A program made the translations under genes and the position numbers. A DNA stretch of 64,000 nucleotides from Akkermansia muciniphila (GTDB lineage Bacteria; Verrucomicrobiota; Verrucomicrobiia; Limisphaerales; SXTU01). How positions within the stretch are numbered: position 1 is the first letter of the stretch; each line of letters starts with the position of its first letter. The stretch lies in NCBI GenBank assembly GCA_945874145.1, contig CAMCFN010000010.1:1-64000 (forward strand), in the 5' to 3' direction. A model generated the notes under the pieces. That model was not told the origin of the DNA. It ran no database searches and worked only from the letters and a program-made list of their open reading frames with translations. Of this stretch, positions 25,054 through 33,013 are shown piece after piece.

Positions 25054-25956
25054 TTAGAACCGCGCGAGCTGTTCAAGCTCCTTCACGCGGGTATCAATCG
25101 CCTTCCGCGTCGCCTTCGTGGTGGCCACCACGCCAAAGCCTTCGCAGCAGAACGACGCCGTCACCGTGCCGTGGATGATGGCGCGGCGAAGGTTCTTCTC
25201 GACGTCGCCCTTCGTGCTGGCGAGGTAGCCGATCATGCCGCCGACGAACGAATCGCCCGCGCCCGTCGGGTCCACGACCTTCTTGAGCGGATAGGCGGGG
25301 GCGATGAAGAAGCCATTGGGGCCGGACAACACCGCGCCGTGGGAACCCTTCTTGATGATCACGTATTTGGGCCCGAGCTGGTGAATCTTCTTCATGGCGG
25401 TGAAGACATTGTCCTCCTTGGTGAGCTGGTGCGCCTCGCCCTCGTTCAGCACGAAGGCATCCACGCGCTTGAGCAGCTTGAGCAGGTCCGGCAGCATGAT
25501 GTTCATCCACAGATCCATCGTGTCCGCGATGACGAACTTGGGCCGGCTGAGCTGATCCACGACCGCGTGCTGGACGGGCGGGGAGATGTTAGCGAGCAGC
25601 ACGTAGGGCGTGGTCTCGTAATCACCGGGCAGCTTAGGCGACCAGTTCTCAATGACGCCGAGCACGGTGTTGAGCGTGCGGCGGTTGTTCATGTTCACCT
25701 CGTATTCGCCGGACCAGTGGAACGTCTGGCCGTCCTTCACCCGCTCAAGGCCCTTCATGCAGATGCCGTGCTTCGCGTAGAGCTTGATGTATTTGGCCGG
25801 GAAGTCGCCGCCCACCACGCCGAGCAGCTTGGTCGGCGCGAAGAAGCTCGCGGCGATGGCCGCGTGGCTGGCCGAGCCGCCGAGCAGGCGCGGATTCTCC
25901 GCCTTGGGAGTCTTGATGGAATCGAGGGCTGTGGTGCCGACTACGAGGACGCTCAT
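25054..25956 (-). CDS. PfkB-family carbohydrate kinase
   Basis: A 300-residue ribokinase-like enzyme. The catalytic signature DPTGAGDSFVGGMIGYLAS is complete, with Asp as base and the anion hole beside it. GGSASHAAIAASFF is the N-terminal substrate motif. Members phosphorylate sugars or nucleosides such as ribose, fructose or adenosine. It heads the run with two DUF1080 genes and is divergent from parA. No sugar transporter is adjacent. Confidence 0.88.
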   Translation of the reverse strand: MSVLVVGTTALDSIKTPKAENPRLLGGSASHAAIAASFFAPTKLLGVVGGDFPAKYIKLYAKHGICMKGLERVKDGQTFHWSGEYEVNMNNRRTLNTVLGVIENWSPKLPGDYETTPYVLLANISPPVQHAVVDQLSRPKFVIADTMDLWMNIMLPDLLKLLKRVDAFVLNEGEAHQLTKEDNVFTAMKKIHQLGPKYVIIKKGSHGAVLSGPNGFFIAPAYPLKKVVDPTGAGDSFVGGMIGYLASTKGDVEKNLRRAIIHGTVTASFCCEGFGVVATTKATRKAIDTRVKELEQLARF

Positions 25957-26072
25957 GCAGTGTTGATAGGATGTCAGTTAGTTTGCGGAGCGAACGATAG
26001 AGAATAAACCACCGCGCGGCAAGGCACATGCAACCAGGCATATGCAACCTTGCGCCCTCCCCGGCCCTCTCC

Positions 26073-26078
26073 TTAAAT
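26073..26078 (+). promoter_or_regulatory. Possible -10 element of parA, near-leaderless
   Basis: TTAAAT followed by CC lies 6 nt before the GTG at 26085. The same TTNAATCC layout precedes purD, uvrD and the amidohydrolase gene. Confidence 0.35.
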
Positions 26079-26084
26079 CCCTGC

Positions 26085-26864
26085 GTGCCGACCAAAGTCA
26101 TCGCCGTGGCGAACCAGAAGGGTGGCGTGGGTAAGACCACCACCGCCGTCAACCTCGCCGCCTGCCTCGCCGCCCTCGGCCAGCGGGTGCTCCTCGTGGA
26201 CATCGACCCGCAGGCCAATGCCACCAGCGGCGTGGGCCTGCCCAAGACCGAGGGGGCCAGCAGCTATCGCGCGTTGCTGGGGGAAGGCACCCTCGCGGAC
26301 CACATCCTGCCCACCGCGTTCGAGCGCCTGGCCATCGTCCCCAGCGAAGTGGATTTGTGCGGCGCGGAGATCGAGCTGTCCCGGCTGGAGAACCACCTGC
26401 ACCGGCTCAAGCAGGCGCTTCAGCCCGTGCGTGACGCGGGCCAGCACGACCTCATCGTGATTGATTGCGCGCCGTCGCTGGGGATTCTCACGCTCAACGC
26501 CTTCGCCGCCGCGGACGCGCTGCTGGTGCCGCTCCAGTGCGAGTATTACGCGCTGGAAGGCATCTCGATGATCCACCGCGTGCTGGGGCAGGTGCGCGAC
26601 TCCGGGGTGAACCCGCACCTCGAACTGCTCGGAGTGGTGATGACGATGTTCGACGGCCGCACCCGGCTCTCGCAGCAGGTGCTCAGCGAGGTGCGCGAGC
26701 ACTTCGGCGACAAGGTGTTCGAGACGGTCATCCCGCGCACCACTCGCCTGGCGGAGGCGCCCAGCCACGGCCAGCCCATCATCCACTACGACAAATACAG
26801 CGCCGGGGCCGCCGCCTACGAGGTGCTGGCTCAGGAAGTCATGGAGCGGTTGAAGCTCAATTAG
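26085..26864 (+). CDS. parA: ParA-family ATPase
   Basis: The preferred GTG start gives 259 residues beginning VPTKVIAVANQKGGVGKTTT, the deviant Walker A of chromosome-type ParA/Soj. DIDPQANATSG, the DCAPSLGILTLNA Walker B and the PLQCEYYALEG stretch are all present. ParA drives segregation of the origin with ParB on parS sites. No parB follows; downstream lies a repeat and a gene fragment. An in-frame ATG at 26028 would add 19 residues unlike the family. Its role could be chromosome segregation or positioning of another cargo. Confidence 0.9.
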   Translation: MPTKVIAVANQKGGVGKTTTAVNLAACLAALGQRVLLVDIDPQANATSGVGLPKTEGASSYRALLGEGTLADHILPTAFERLAIVPSEVDLCGAEIELSRLENHLHRLKQALQPVRDAGQHDLIVIDCAPSLGILTLNAFAAADALLVPLQCEYYALEGISMIHRVLGQVRDSGVNPHLELLGVVMTMFDGRTRLSQQVLSEVREHFGDKVFETVIPRTTRLAEAPSHGQPIIHYDKYSAGAAAYEVLAQEVMERLKLN

Positions 26865-26893
26865 GCCGGTGCCGGTTCCCGTTGGGAGCTTCC

Positions 26894-27028
26894 TTTAACG
26901 CGAGGCCGCAAGGGCGCGGAGAGACAGAGATTGGGAGCGACATCATATTTTGGCTGCCCCGCGCGTTGGGCTTGGCCAAGCATGCGAAAGTGCAAGTTTT
27001 CGTGGCGTCTCTGCGGCTTGGCATTAAA
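26894..27028. repeat. Inverted-repeat element downstream of parA
   Basis: TTTAACGCGAGGCCGCAAGG (from 26894), then GCGGAGAGAC, faces an inverted GTCTCTGCGGCTTGGCATTAAA ending at 27028 with moderate identity. AACGC...GCAGAGACGC palindromes of this kind are dispersed in many environmental genomes. The 379-bp gap 26865-27243 holds this element, a gene fragment (27050-27106) and, after it, a short plus-strand stretch with coding-like codons that I cannot assign. Confidence 0.6.
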
Positions 27029-27049
27029 TCCTCACGCACCGACTAAGGC

Positions 27050-27106
27050 TCACAGTTCGTTCTCCTTGTCCTCGTAGCAGAACCGGCAAGCCTGGTCGTA
27101 ATCCGC
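27050..27106 (-). pseudogene. Fragment of a DUF2007-like gene (3' end)
   Basis: The frame reads ADYDQACRFCYEDKENEL and then stops. This closely matches the last 18 residues of the intact gene at 30182-30391 (ADYDRAYRLFYEDKENEL). Similarity stops abruptly on the 5' side. It is therefore a truncated duplicate rather than a gene. Confidence 0.7.
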
Positions 27107-27243
27107 TCCGCGCCCATCTCAAACTCGAAGGTCTCGGCTTCGGGTTGATCCGAAAACCTGCCTCCCCGACAAGACCGCCGCGGAGTTTTGGAAGGACTAC
27201 GACGCGGGGAAGCAGCAGGTCGGGCAGACGCGCTGCGACGTCG

Positions 27244-27672
27244 TCACGCCTTCCGATCCCAGCGGAACTTGCGATCCGCTTCGGCGATGGGCTGATCGTT
27301 GATGCTCGCATAGCGCTTCGCCATGTAGCCGTGCTCGTCGAACGCCCAGTTCTCGTTGCCGTGGCTGCGCCACCATTGGCCGGTGCTGTCTTGCCATTCG
27401 TATTCGAAACGCACGGCGATGCGGTTGCCGGTAAAAGCCCAGAGCGTCTTCTTCAACCGGTAGTCGTGCTCCTTCGCCCACTTGCGCGTGAGGAAGGCGA
27501 CGACCTCGGCGCGGCCGTTCAGGAAGACATCCCGATTGCGCCACTCGGTGTCGGAGGTGTAGGCGAGCGACACGCGCTCGGGATCGCGGCTGTTCCAGGC
27601 GTCCTCGGCCAGCTGGACTTTTTGCCTGGCGGTTTCTTCGGTGAAGGGCGGGAGCGGCGGGCGTGGGTTCAT
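27244..27672 (-). CDS. DUF1348/NTF2-like protein
   Basis: The 142-residue protein belongs to the SnoaL/NTF2 fold group DUF1348: [48 protein letters not shown] and [20 protein letters not shown]. The family is cone-shaped and small-molecule-binding, with unknown substrate. Its start overlaps the stop of the flavin-fold gene upstream by 4 bp. The set of three is divergent from a LysR regulator. Confidence 0.88.
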   Translation of the reverse strand: MNPRPPLPPFTEETARQKVQLAEDAWNSRDPERVSLAYTSDTEWRNRDVFLNGRAEVVAFLTRKWAKEHDYRLKKTLWAFTGNRIAVRFEYEWQDSTGQWWRSHGNENWAFDEHGYMAKRYASINDQPIAEADRKFRWDRKA

Positions 27673-28274
27673 GATGTTTGGCGTTTGAGTTGGGATTCGA
27701 GTTCGGCAATGCGGGCTTTGAGTGGAGCGACGGCGCTTTCGATTTCGGCGGACGTGAAACGTGGCGTGATGAACTTAGGGCAGTTCCAATCATACGCCAA
27801 AACATCGATCACAAAGATGCGTTCCACCTTGGCCGCATGGCCGCCCGGTGGTGCACTCTTCGCGACGAGTTCGGGATGCTCGCGTGCATCCAGCACCTTG
27901 GCGTGGCCGAGGATTTTCAGCCGTTCACGCGCCGGGTAGTCCATGAGGAAGAGGCTCACACGATCAATCAACGCGAGGCTGCCGACGCTGATCATCTGAC
28001 GGTTGCCGCCGTGGTCGGCGAACATGAGCTCGTCTGGCCCGGTGACGCGGAGGAAGCCCTTCGCACCGCCGCGATGCTGGAGATATGGCCAGCCGTTTTC
28101 CGTGATCGTGGCCATGTAGAACGAGTCGCGCTGCGCGATGAACTCCGCCTCGCCAGCGGTCAAAGCATCGCGCTCCGGCACGGTATCGTAAGCGGGGTAA
28201 GTGCGTCCGTAGTATTGACGCTGGGCCTCGAACACGGCAGGCGTGAGCACGGTGTGCATGAAGCGGTCGGCCAT
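27669..28274 (-). CDS. Pyridoxamine 5'-phosphate oxidase-family protein
   Basis: Starting at 28274 ([14 protein letters not shown]) the product is 201 residues. It carries a split-barrel flavin-binding fold: [48 protein letters not shown] and [12 protein letters not shown]. Such proteins use FMN or F420 and often act as general redox or detoxification enzymes. The C-terminal helix ([13 protein letters not shown]) is coiled-coil-like. It lies between DUF5069 and DUF1348 genes in one operon. Confidence 0.85.
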   Translation of the reverse strand: MADRFMHTVLTPAVFEAQRQYYGRTYPAYDTVPERDALTAGEAEFIAQRDSFYMATITENGWPYLQHRGGAKGFLRVTGPDELMFADHGGNRQMISVGSLALIDRVSLFLMDYPARERLKILGHAKVLDAREHPELVAKSAPPGGHAAKVERIFVIDVLAYDWNCPKFITPRFTSAEIESAVAPLKARIAELESQLKRQTS

Positions 28275-28299
28275 GGTCGAGGGGGGGGATAGTTTGCAA

Positions 28300-28743
28300 T
28301 CAGGCGACGCCGCCAAAACTGACGTAGTCGTCGAGATCGAGGTAGTCAAACGTGCTGCGCAAATCATCACGCGCCGGATTGAGACGCTTGATCTGGTCGG
28401 TGAACCACTCGCGCATTTCGACGTCGTTGAAGGCGGCGGTTTCCGTCCAGCCGGACCACTGCTCGATTTCCAGCGCGGTGCGTTTGAGCGGGGCGTGCTC
28501 ATTGACCCAGAGCAGCATGGCCCAGTCAGCCGCGCCGGTTTTCACCTGCGCCAGCAGCGCGTTGGGCGCAAGGCCGGTGAAGCGGAAGAAGTGCCCGTCG
28601 TTCGGGTTGTTGTATTTGTATTCGCCCGCGGTGCCGGCGATGACGGCGCGCGCCTTGTCGAGCAGGCGTGGCAGGATGGTGTATCCGCCGAGGCGGACGC
28701 GCGGGCTGCGGGGCGGATGTTGGCTGAGGTTCGGTGCGTTCAC
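28300..28743 (-). CDS. DUF5069 protein
   Basis: A GTG start gives 147 residues. The family pattern PRSPRVRLGGYTILPRLLDK, then GTAGEYKYNNPND and WAMLLWVN is clear for DUF5069, a small cytoplasmic family of unknown function in Verrucomicrobiota and Planctomycetota. It is the first gene of the operon divergent from the LysR regulator, with 59 bp between the two starts. Confidence 0.82.
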   Translation of the reverse strand: MNAPNLSQHPPRSPRVRLGGYTILPRLLDKARAVIAGTAGEYKYNNPNDGHFFRFTGLAPNALLAQVKTGAADWAMLLWVNEHAPLKRTALEIEQWSGWTETAAFNDVEMREWFTDQIKRLNPARDDLRSTFDYLDLDDYVSFGGVA

Positions 28744-28802
28744 AGGGCACCACCCTGCGCGATGTGAGAAGATCCGGATAATGCCAGTTCGACATTGCGG
28801 TT

Positions 28803-29723
28803 ATGCCGAATGCACATAGCCTCAGCGTCATGGTCGACCGCATTCGCGCCCTGCTCACCGTGATCGAAGAAGGCAGCGTGAACCGCGCCGCCGTGCGGCT
28901 GCGGATCACCCAGCCCGCGCTCAGCCGTCAGATGCAGTCCTTGGAAGCCGAGATCGGCGGCAAACTGCTGGAGCGCCAGACGAGCGGCGTGAAGCCGACA
29001 GGACTCGGACACGCGATGGTCAAATCCATGCGCCCGCTCGCCGATGCCTACGACGCCGCGCTGGCCGAGTTGCGCCGACAGGCGCGCGGCGATCGCTCCG
29101 AGCTGCGCGTGGGCTATCTCATTTCCGCCGCGCAATCGGTGCTCACGCCCTCGCTGGCGCGGCTGCGCAAAACTCACCCTCAACTGAAACTCAAGCTGCA
29201 CGACCTCTCGCCACGCGAGCAGATCGACAAACTGCGCACAGGCGAGCTGGATGTCGCGCTCATCGGCCAGGAAGGCGCGCTCGCTGCACGTGAGTTTTAC
29301 AGCGCCAAGCTCGGTTCGCTCGGCGTGTGCGTGGCCGTCGCGGACAGCGATGAACTGGCTGCGCAAAAGAAACTCGCGCTCCGGGAGTTGAGGGGGCGCA
29401 GCTTCATCGGCATCGACGAAGATCAGATGCCGGGGCGCAATCAATGGATGTCGGCGCTAAGTAAAACAGCAGGCTTCAAGCCGCGCTTCGTCGTCATCGT
29501 CGATGGCATCACCAACGTGCTCTCGCTCGTCGCCTCGGAAAACGCCGTGACGCTGCTGCCCGCATATTTCCAGGAGTTCAGTCATCCGGGCGTGGTGTTC
29601 GTGCCGATCTCTGATGCCAGCGCGAAGTGGGATTTCATCGTGCTTTGGCAGCGCGGAAAGGTGCCCGCTAGCACGCGGGCGTTAGTGCACGAGCTCAAAG
29701 AATCCGCAGCTCGTTTTGCCTGA
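28803..29723 (+). CDS. LysR-family transcriptional regulator
   Basis: Up to 306 residues; the family-like start may be the ATG at 28830 (MVDRIRALLTVIEEGSV). The N-terminal winged helix-turn-helix reads NRAAVRLRITQPALSRQMQS, followed by the periplasmic-binding-fold effector domain with SELRVGYLISAAQSVLTPSL. Its divergent position makes the DUF5069, oxidase, DUF1348 operon the likely target. The 3' end overlaps a decayed sigma-factor gene. Confidence 0.92.
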   Translation: MPNAHSLSVMVDRIRALLTVIEEGSVNRAAVRLRITQPALSRQMQSLEAEIGGKLLERQTSGVKPTGLGHAMVKSMRPLADAYDAALAELRRQARGDRSELRVGYLISAAQSVLTPSLARLRKTHPQLKLKLHDLSPREQIDKLRTGELDVALIGQEGALAAREFYSAKLGSLGVCVAVADSDELAAQKKLALRELRGRSFIGIDEDQMPGRNQWMSALSKTAGFKPRFVVIVDGITNVLSLVASENAVTLLPAYFQEFSHPGVVFVPISDASAKWDFIVLWQRGKVPASTRALVHELKESAARFA

Positions 29724-30153
29724 GTCACACGCCGCCGAGCAGAGCGATTCGCAGGCCGCCGCAGAATTGCTCCCACTGGTCGATGCGGAGTTTGCGCCGA
29801 CTCGCCGCGCACCAGATGTCGCAGGAGGCCGATCACCACACCTTCCAACCCACCGCGCTCGGCCACGAAGCATGGTTGCGGCTCGTAATCGACGACAGGC
29901 AGCACCAGTTCGGCATCGCGCCCATCTCTTCGCCGATGCCACCGAAGCCATGCGCGCATCCTCGCGGACCATGCGCGTGAACGCGACGTTGGATAAACTG
30001 GCCAGACTGGACGCGACGGAGGCGGAAGTGGTGAAGCGGCGACTATTCGTTAGCCTGAAGCAGGGCGAAATCGCCGGCGCGTTGGGCCTGTCGGAGAAGA
30101 CCGTCCAGCGCCACAGGGCGCACGCGAAGGCGTGCGCTTTACACGCGGGTTAG
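29716..30153 (+). pseudogene. Decayed ECF-subfamily sigma factor
   Basis: Pieces of one protein occur in two frames. Frame 1 starts with AAAELLPLVDAEF. Frame 2 (from about 29783) continues with LRRLAAHQMSQEADHHTFQP and TALGHEAWLRLV, the region-2 signature of the TIGR02999-type ECF sigma factors. Frame 1 resumes with HLFADATEAMR and ends with region 4, LSEKTVQRHRAHAKA. At least two frameshifts and a missing linker are needed. Region 4 alone remains open (from about 29965) and might be translated as a fragment. Confidence 0.75.
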
Positions 30154-30181
30154 GCCGCAGCCCGGCAAGGGGGAGCGGCTG

Positions 30182-30391
30182 CTACAACTCGTTCTCCTTG
30201 TCCTCGTAGAATAGCCGGTAAGCCCGGTCATAATCCGCCTCGGGCACGAGCACGTTCGCCTCGCGATTCAGGTCACCGTCGTCCGGCAGCGATGGGTCCA
30301 CGAACTCCTGCACCGCCGCGATGCCGTGCTTCTCCAGCATCATCACGAGCATCTCGGTGTTGATGACCGGGCCGGTGTAGAAGTGCTTCAT
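30182..30391 (-). CDS. DUF2007-like small protein
   Basis: The ATG at 30391 gives 69 residues: KHFYTGPVINTEMLVMMLEK, then GIAAVQEFVD and LVPEADYDRAYRLF. This matches the DUF2007 (putative signal-transducing) pattern. It overlaps the glycerate kinase stop by 4 bp, so translation is coupled. A truncated duplicate of its 3' end lies at 27050-27106. Confidence 0.75.
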   Translation of the reverse strand: MKHFYTGPVINTEMLVMMLEKHGIAAVQEFVDPSLPDDGDLNREANVLVPEADYDRAYRLFYEDKENEL

Positions 30392-31500
30392 GGCAGGTTG
30401 CTGGCGACCTGTTCTGCCAGCGTTGCCAGCCACTTCGCCGCCTCCGCCTTCGCCTGCTCGGGTGACGTGAGTTGCGTCAGACCGCTTGCGGATTGAAAGA
30501 GTTTCCGCAGCGCCGCCTCGTCCTGCACCACGCCGCCGAGGCCGAGACACGGCAGTTTGCGCGCGCGACAGCGCACGGCGATTTCGCCCGGGCCCTTGCC
30601 CATCAGGGACGAGCGGTCCAAGGAACCTTCGCCGGTGATAACCAAGTCCGCCGCGCGCAAATGCTCCTCCAGCTTCGCGTGTCGAGCGATGAGGGCAAAG
30701 CCCGGCTGCAACTTCGCGCCCGCAAACGCGCACAACCCGAAGCCCAGCCCGCCCGCCGCGCCCGTGCCCGGCAGGCCCGCGAGATCGCGGCCGAGCTGCG
30801 CCTTCACCGTGTTTGCCAGCTGGCGCAGCGCGCGTTCGGCGCTGGGGAATTCCTCCGGGCGCAGGCCCTTCTGCGGGCCATACACGCGTGAGCAGCCGCG
30901 CGCACCGAGCAGCTTGTTCTGCACGTCCACGGCGACGATGAGCTGCGGGAAGAGCTTGCGACGGCGAGGGGCGACCAAGCGGTGCAACTGTTGCAGGTGC
31001 GTCCAGCGGAACAGCTCTTCCTGACGCCCGTTGAAGAACTGCCAGCCCAAGCCGCGTGCCAACCCTGCCCCGCCGTCATTCGTCGCGCTGCCGCCGATGC
31101 CCACGAAACAGCGCCGCGCGCCTTTCTTCGCCGCCGCTTGCAACACGGCGGCCAGCCCCAAGGTGTCGAGCTGAAACGGGTGGAACTGCTTCGGCGGCAG
31201 CATCGCCAGCCCGATGATGTTCGCGGACTCGACGATGGCGGTCTTGGATTTCGCATCCCACCACCACACGCCTTCGAGCGGGCGATGCGCGGCGTCCACC
31301 GTGCGGACCTTCTGAAGTTTGGCTCCGAGCGCCGCGCTGAGGATCTCCCCGAAGCCGTCGCCGCCGTCGCTGATGGGCAGCAGCGTGAGGCGATCCGTGG
31401 GCCGGGCCTTGCACCAGCCGGCCGCGATGGCCTCGGCGGCAGCGTGAGCGGTGAGGGTGCCTTTGAACTTGTCCGGCGCAATCAGAACGCGAAGTGACAT
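30388..31500 (-). CDS. Glycerate kinase (GckA/GlxK type)
   Basis: This class phosphorylates D-glycerate. The 370-residue protein has all landmarks: RVLIAPDKFKGTLTA, LPISDGGDGFGE, GIGGSATNDGGAGLARGLGW, GTGAAGGLGFGL and VITGEGSLDRSSLMGKGP. Together with the glycerate dehydrogenase-like gene at 22464 it suggests a glycerate metabolic route. A promoter with 17-bp spacing ends 6 nt before its ATG. Confidence 0.93.
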   Translation of the reverse strand: MSLRVLIAPDKFKGTLTAHAAAEAIAAGWCKARPTDRLTLLPISDGGDGFGEILSAALGAKLQKVRTVDAAHRPLEGVWWWDAKSKTAIVESANIIGLAMLPPKQFHPFQLDTLGLAAVLQAAAKKGARRCFVGIGGSATNDGGAGLARGLGWQFFNGRQEELFRWTHLQQLHRLVAPRRRKLFPQLIVAVDVQNKLLGARGCSRVYGPQKGLRPEEFPSAERALRQLANTVKAQLGRDLAGLPGTGAAGGLGFGLCAFAGAKLQPGFALIARHAKLEEHLRAADLVITGEGSLDRSSLMGKGPGEIAVRCRARKLPCLGLGGVVQDEAALRKLFQSASGLTQLTSPEQAKAEAAKWLATLAEQVASNLP

Positions 31501-31506
31501 GGCGGC

Positions 31507-31535
31507 AGCTTAGTGGTGGAGGCGCGCGTTGTCAG
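31507..31535 (-). promoter_or_regulatory. Promoter of glycerate kinase, apparently leaderless
   Basis: On the minus strand CTGACA (31535-31530), a 17-bp spacer and TAAGCT (31512-31507), then 6 nt to the ATG. The expected transcription start falls at the start codon. No Shine-Dalgarno sequence is present. Confidence 0.5.
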
Positions 31536-31570
31536 CCGCGCTATGCAACTCGTCTAGGTAAGGCCTCAAG

Positions 31571-31599
31571 TTGACAACCAGCAGCTAGAGGCTTCTAGT
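31571..31599 (+). promoter_or_regulatory. Sigma70-like promoter of the secreted protein at 31624
   Basis: TTGACA (31571-31576), 17 bp, then TCTAGT (31594-31599). The predicted transcription start is about 18-20 nt before the TTG start codon. It is divergent from the glycerate kinase promoter. Confidence 0.5.
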
Positions 31600-31623
31600 G
31601 CCCAAAATTCAACCCAACACAAC

Positions 31624-32382
31624 TTGAAACCTCTCCGCCTCCTGTGCCTGTCCGCCCTACTCGTTCTGGGAAGTTCCACCGCCGTTGCTCAACTGGGCGG
31701 TGGTGGCCTGGGCAACCTGCCCGGCGCTGAATTCGGAGCCGTGTTGACCCGGTTCTTGGGTGAACACAGCGCCTTCACGGCGTCAGTTAATTTGGGCACC
31801 AAGAGTGAACAGGGTGCCATGGTGCTGGTTCCGGCCAAACTGACTTACCTCGGTGGGCAGGCTCGCTTTGAGATTGATGTCTCAAAAGTGGAGGGCGGCC
31901 GCATGTCGCCGCTGGTAGCCGAGCAAATCAAGGCGGTGGGCATGGCCGAAGTGGTGCTGATCACGCGTCCAGACAAGAAGCTTTCCTACATGCAATATCC
32001 GGGCCTCAAGGCTTACGCCGAAATCCCTTTGCGGGATGAGAACAATCCCGAGACCGCCAAGAAGTCGAAGGTGGAGAAAACCAAGCTGGGCGAGGAAACG
32101 CTGGCTGGTTACGCGTGTATCAAGCATCTGGTGGTGGTCACCGATGAGCAGGGGAAGACTTCCGAGGGCACCACCTGGAACGCCCGAGACCTCGGAGGAT
32201 TTCCGATCGTGATCGAGACTTCCCAGAAAGGTTCAAAAGTGACCCTCCTGTTCTCGGACGTTAAGTTCGGCAACCCGCCCAGCTCCGCGTTCGAGCCGGC
32301 GAAGGACTACCAGAAATACGACGACGTGAAGACGATGATGCGCGAGGCGATGATGAAGCTCCTGGGCGGCGTGCCCAAGTAA
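31624..32382 (+). CDS. Secreted DUF4412-like protein
   Basis: A TTG start gives 252 residues with a signal peptide (ends STAVAQ). The body has beta-rich strands such as FTASVNLGTKSEQGAMVLVP, YMQYPGLKAYAEIPL and a WNARDLGGFPIVIE segment. This resembles DUF4412/LolA-like lipoprotein-fold proteins that report on a released metal or lipid, but the match is from memory and loose. It stands alone between glycerate kinase and glutaredoxin. Confidence 0.6.
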   Translation: MKPLRLLCLSALLVLGSSTAVAQLGGGGLGNLPGAEFGAVLTRFLGEHSAFTASVNLGTKSEQGAMVLVPAKLTYLGGQARFEIDVSKVEGGRMSPLVAEQIKAVGMAEVVLITRPDKKLSYMQYPGLKAYAEIPLRDENNPETAKKSKVEKTKLGEETLAGYACIKHLVVVTDEQGKTSEGTTWNARDLGGFPIVIETSQKGSKVTLLFSDVKFGNPPSSAFEPAKDYQKYDDVKTMMREAMMKLLGGVPK

Positions 32383-32588
32383 GGGTCCAGCCGGATGTTT
32401 CCGGCGCGATAAGCGGCAGGCGACTGGTGAGCCAAGAGCGGCGTTATTGGCCGGGTGGCCAGCACGAAGATTTGCATTCGCCAAGGTTTCGCCCTGCAAG
32501 GGCTGACTTGGTGCGGAGCCGCCGGAACAAAGACTTGTCAACCGAGGGAACCGTGGCACTTTACGCCCACGGAACTAACCTGACTGCC

Positions 32589-32927
32589 ATGAACAAACCC
32601 AAAATTGTAGCTTACCTGAAACCTTCCTGCGGCTGGAGCATGGGCGTGCGCGCCGTGATGAAGAAATACGATCTGCCCTTCGAGGATCGCGACATCATCA
32701 ACGACCCGGCCCAGCGCCAGGAAATGATCCAGAAGAGCGGCCAGATGCTCAGCCCCTGCGTTGAAATCGACGGACACATGCTCCCCGACATCAGCGGCGA
32801 AGAAGTGGAGGCCTACATGCTCGCCAACGGCCTGACCCAGCCGAACACCCGGCTGCCCGAAGCCCCAACCAACCAGCCGTGCGCCCACGAGATGCCGGCC
32901 GGTGCGCCGATGGCGTTCAAGCGCTGA
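32589..32927 (+). CDS. Monothiol glutaredoxin-like protein
   Basis: The ATG at 32589 gives 112 residues. The thioredoxin-fold active site is PSCGWSMGV (CxxS, monothiol). The cis-Pro is in MLSPCVEIDG with an extra Cys beside it, and DISGEEVEAYM is the glutathione/Fe-S-binding region. Monothiol glutaredoxins handle Fe-S clusters or glutathionylation. The C-terminal extension QPCAHEMPAGAPMAF is not typical. A strong terminator follows. Confidence 0.82.
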   Translation: MNKPKIVAYLKPSCGWSMGVRAVMKKYDLPFEDRDIINDPAQRQEMIQKSGQMLSPCVEIDGHMLPDISGEEVEAYMLANGLTQPNTRLPEAPTNQPCAHEMPAGAPMAFKR

Positions 32928-32950
32928 GACAAACTCTCGACCCCCTCCCA

Positions 32951-32985
32951 GCCGCCGACCGCGAGATCGGCGGCCTTTTCTTTTT
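32951..32985 (+). terminator. Rho-independent terminator after glutaredoxin
   Basis: A GC-rich stem GCCGCCGA (32951-32958) with TCGGCGGC (32967-32974) and a T-rich run at 32976-32985. It also lies just beyond the stop of the convergent Kef-like gene. Confidence 0.85.
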
Positions 32986-33013
32986 CATCTCCAACGCGAG
33001 GGAGGACAGCCGC

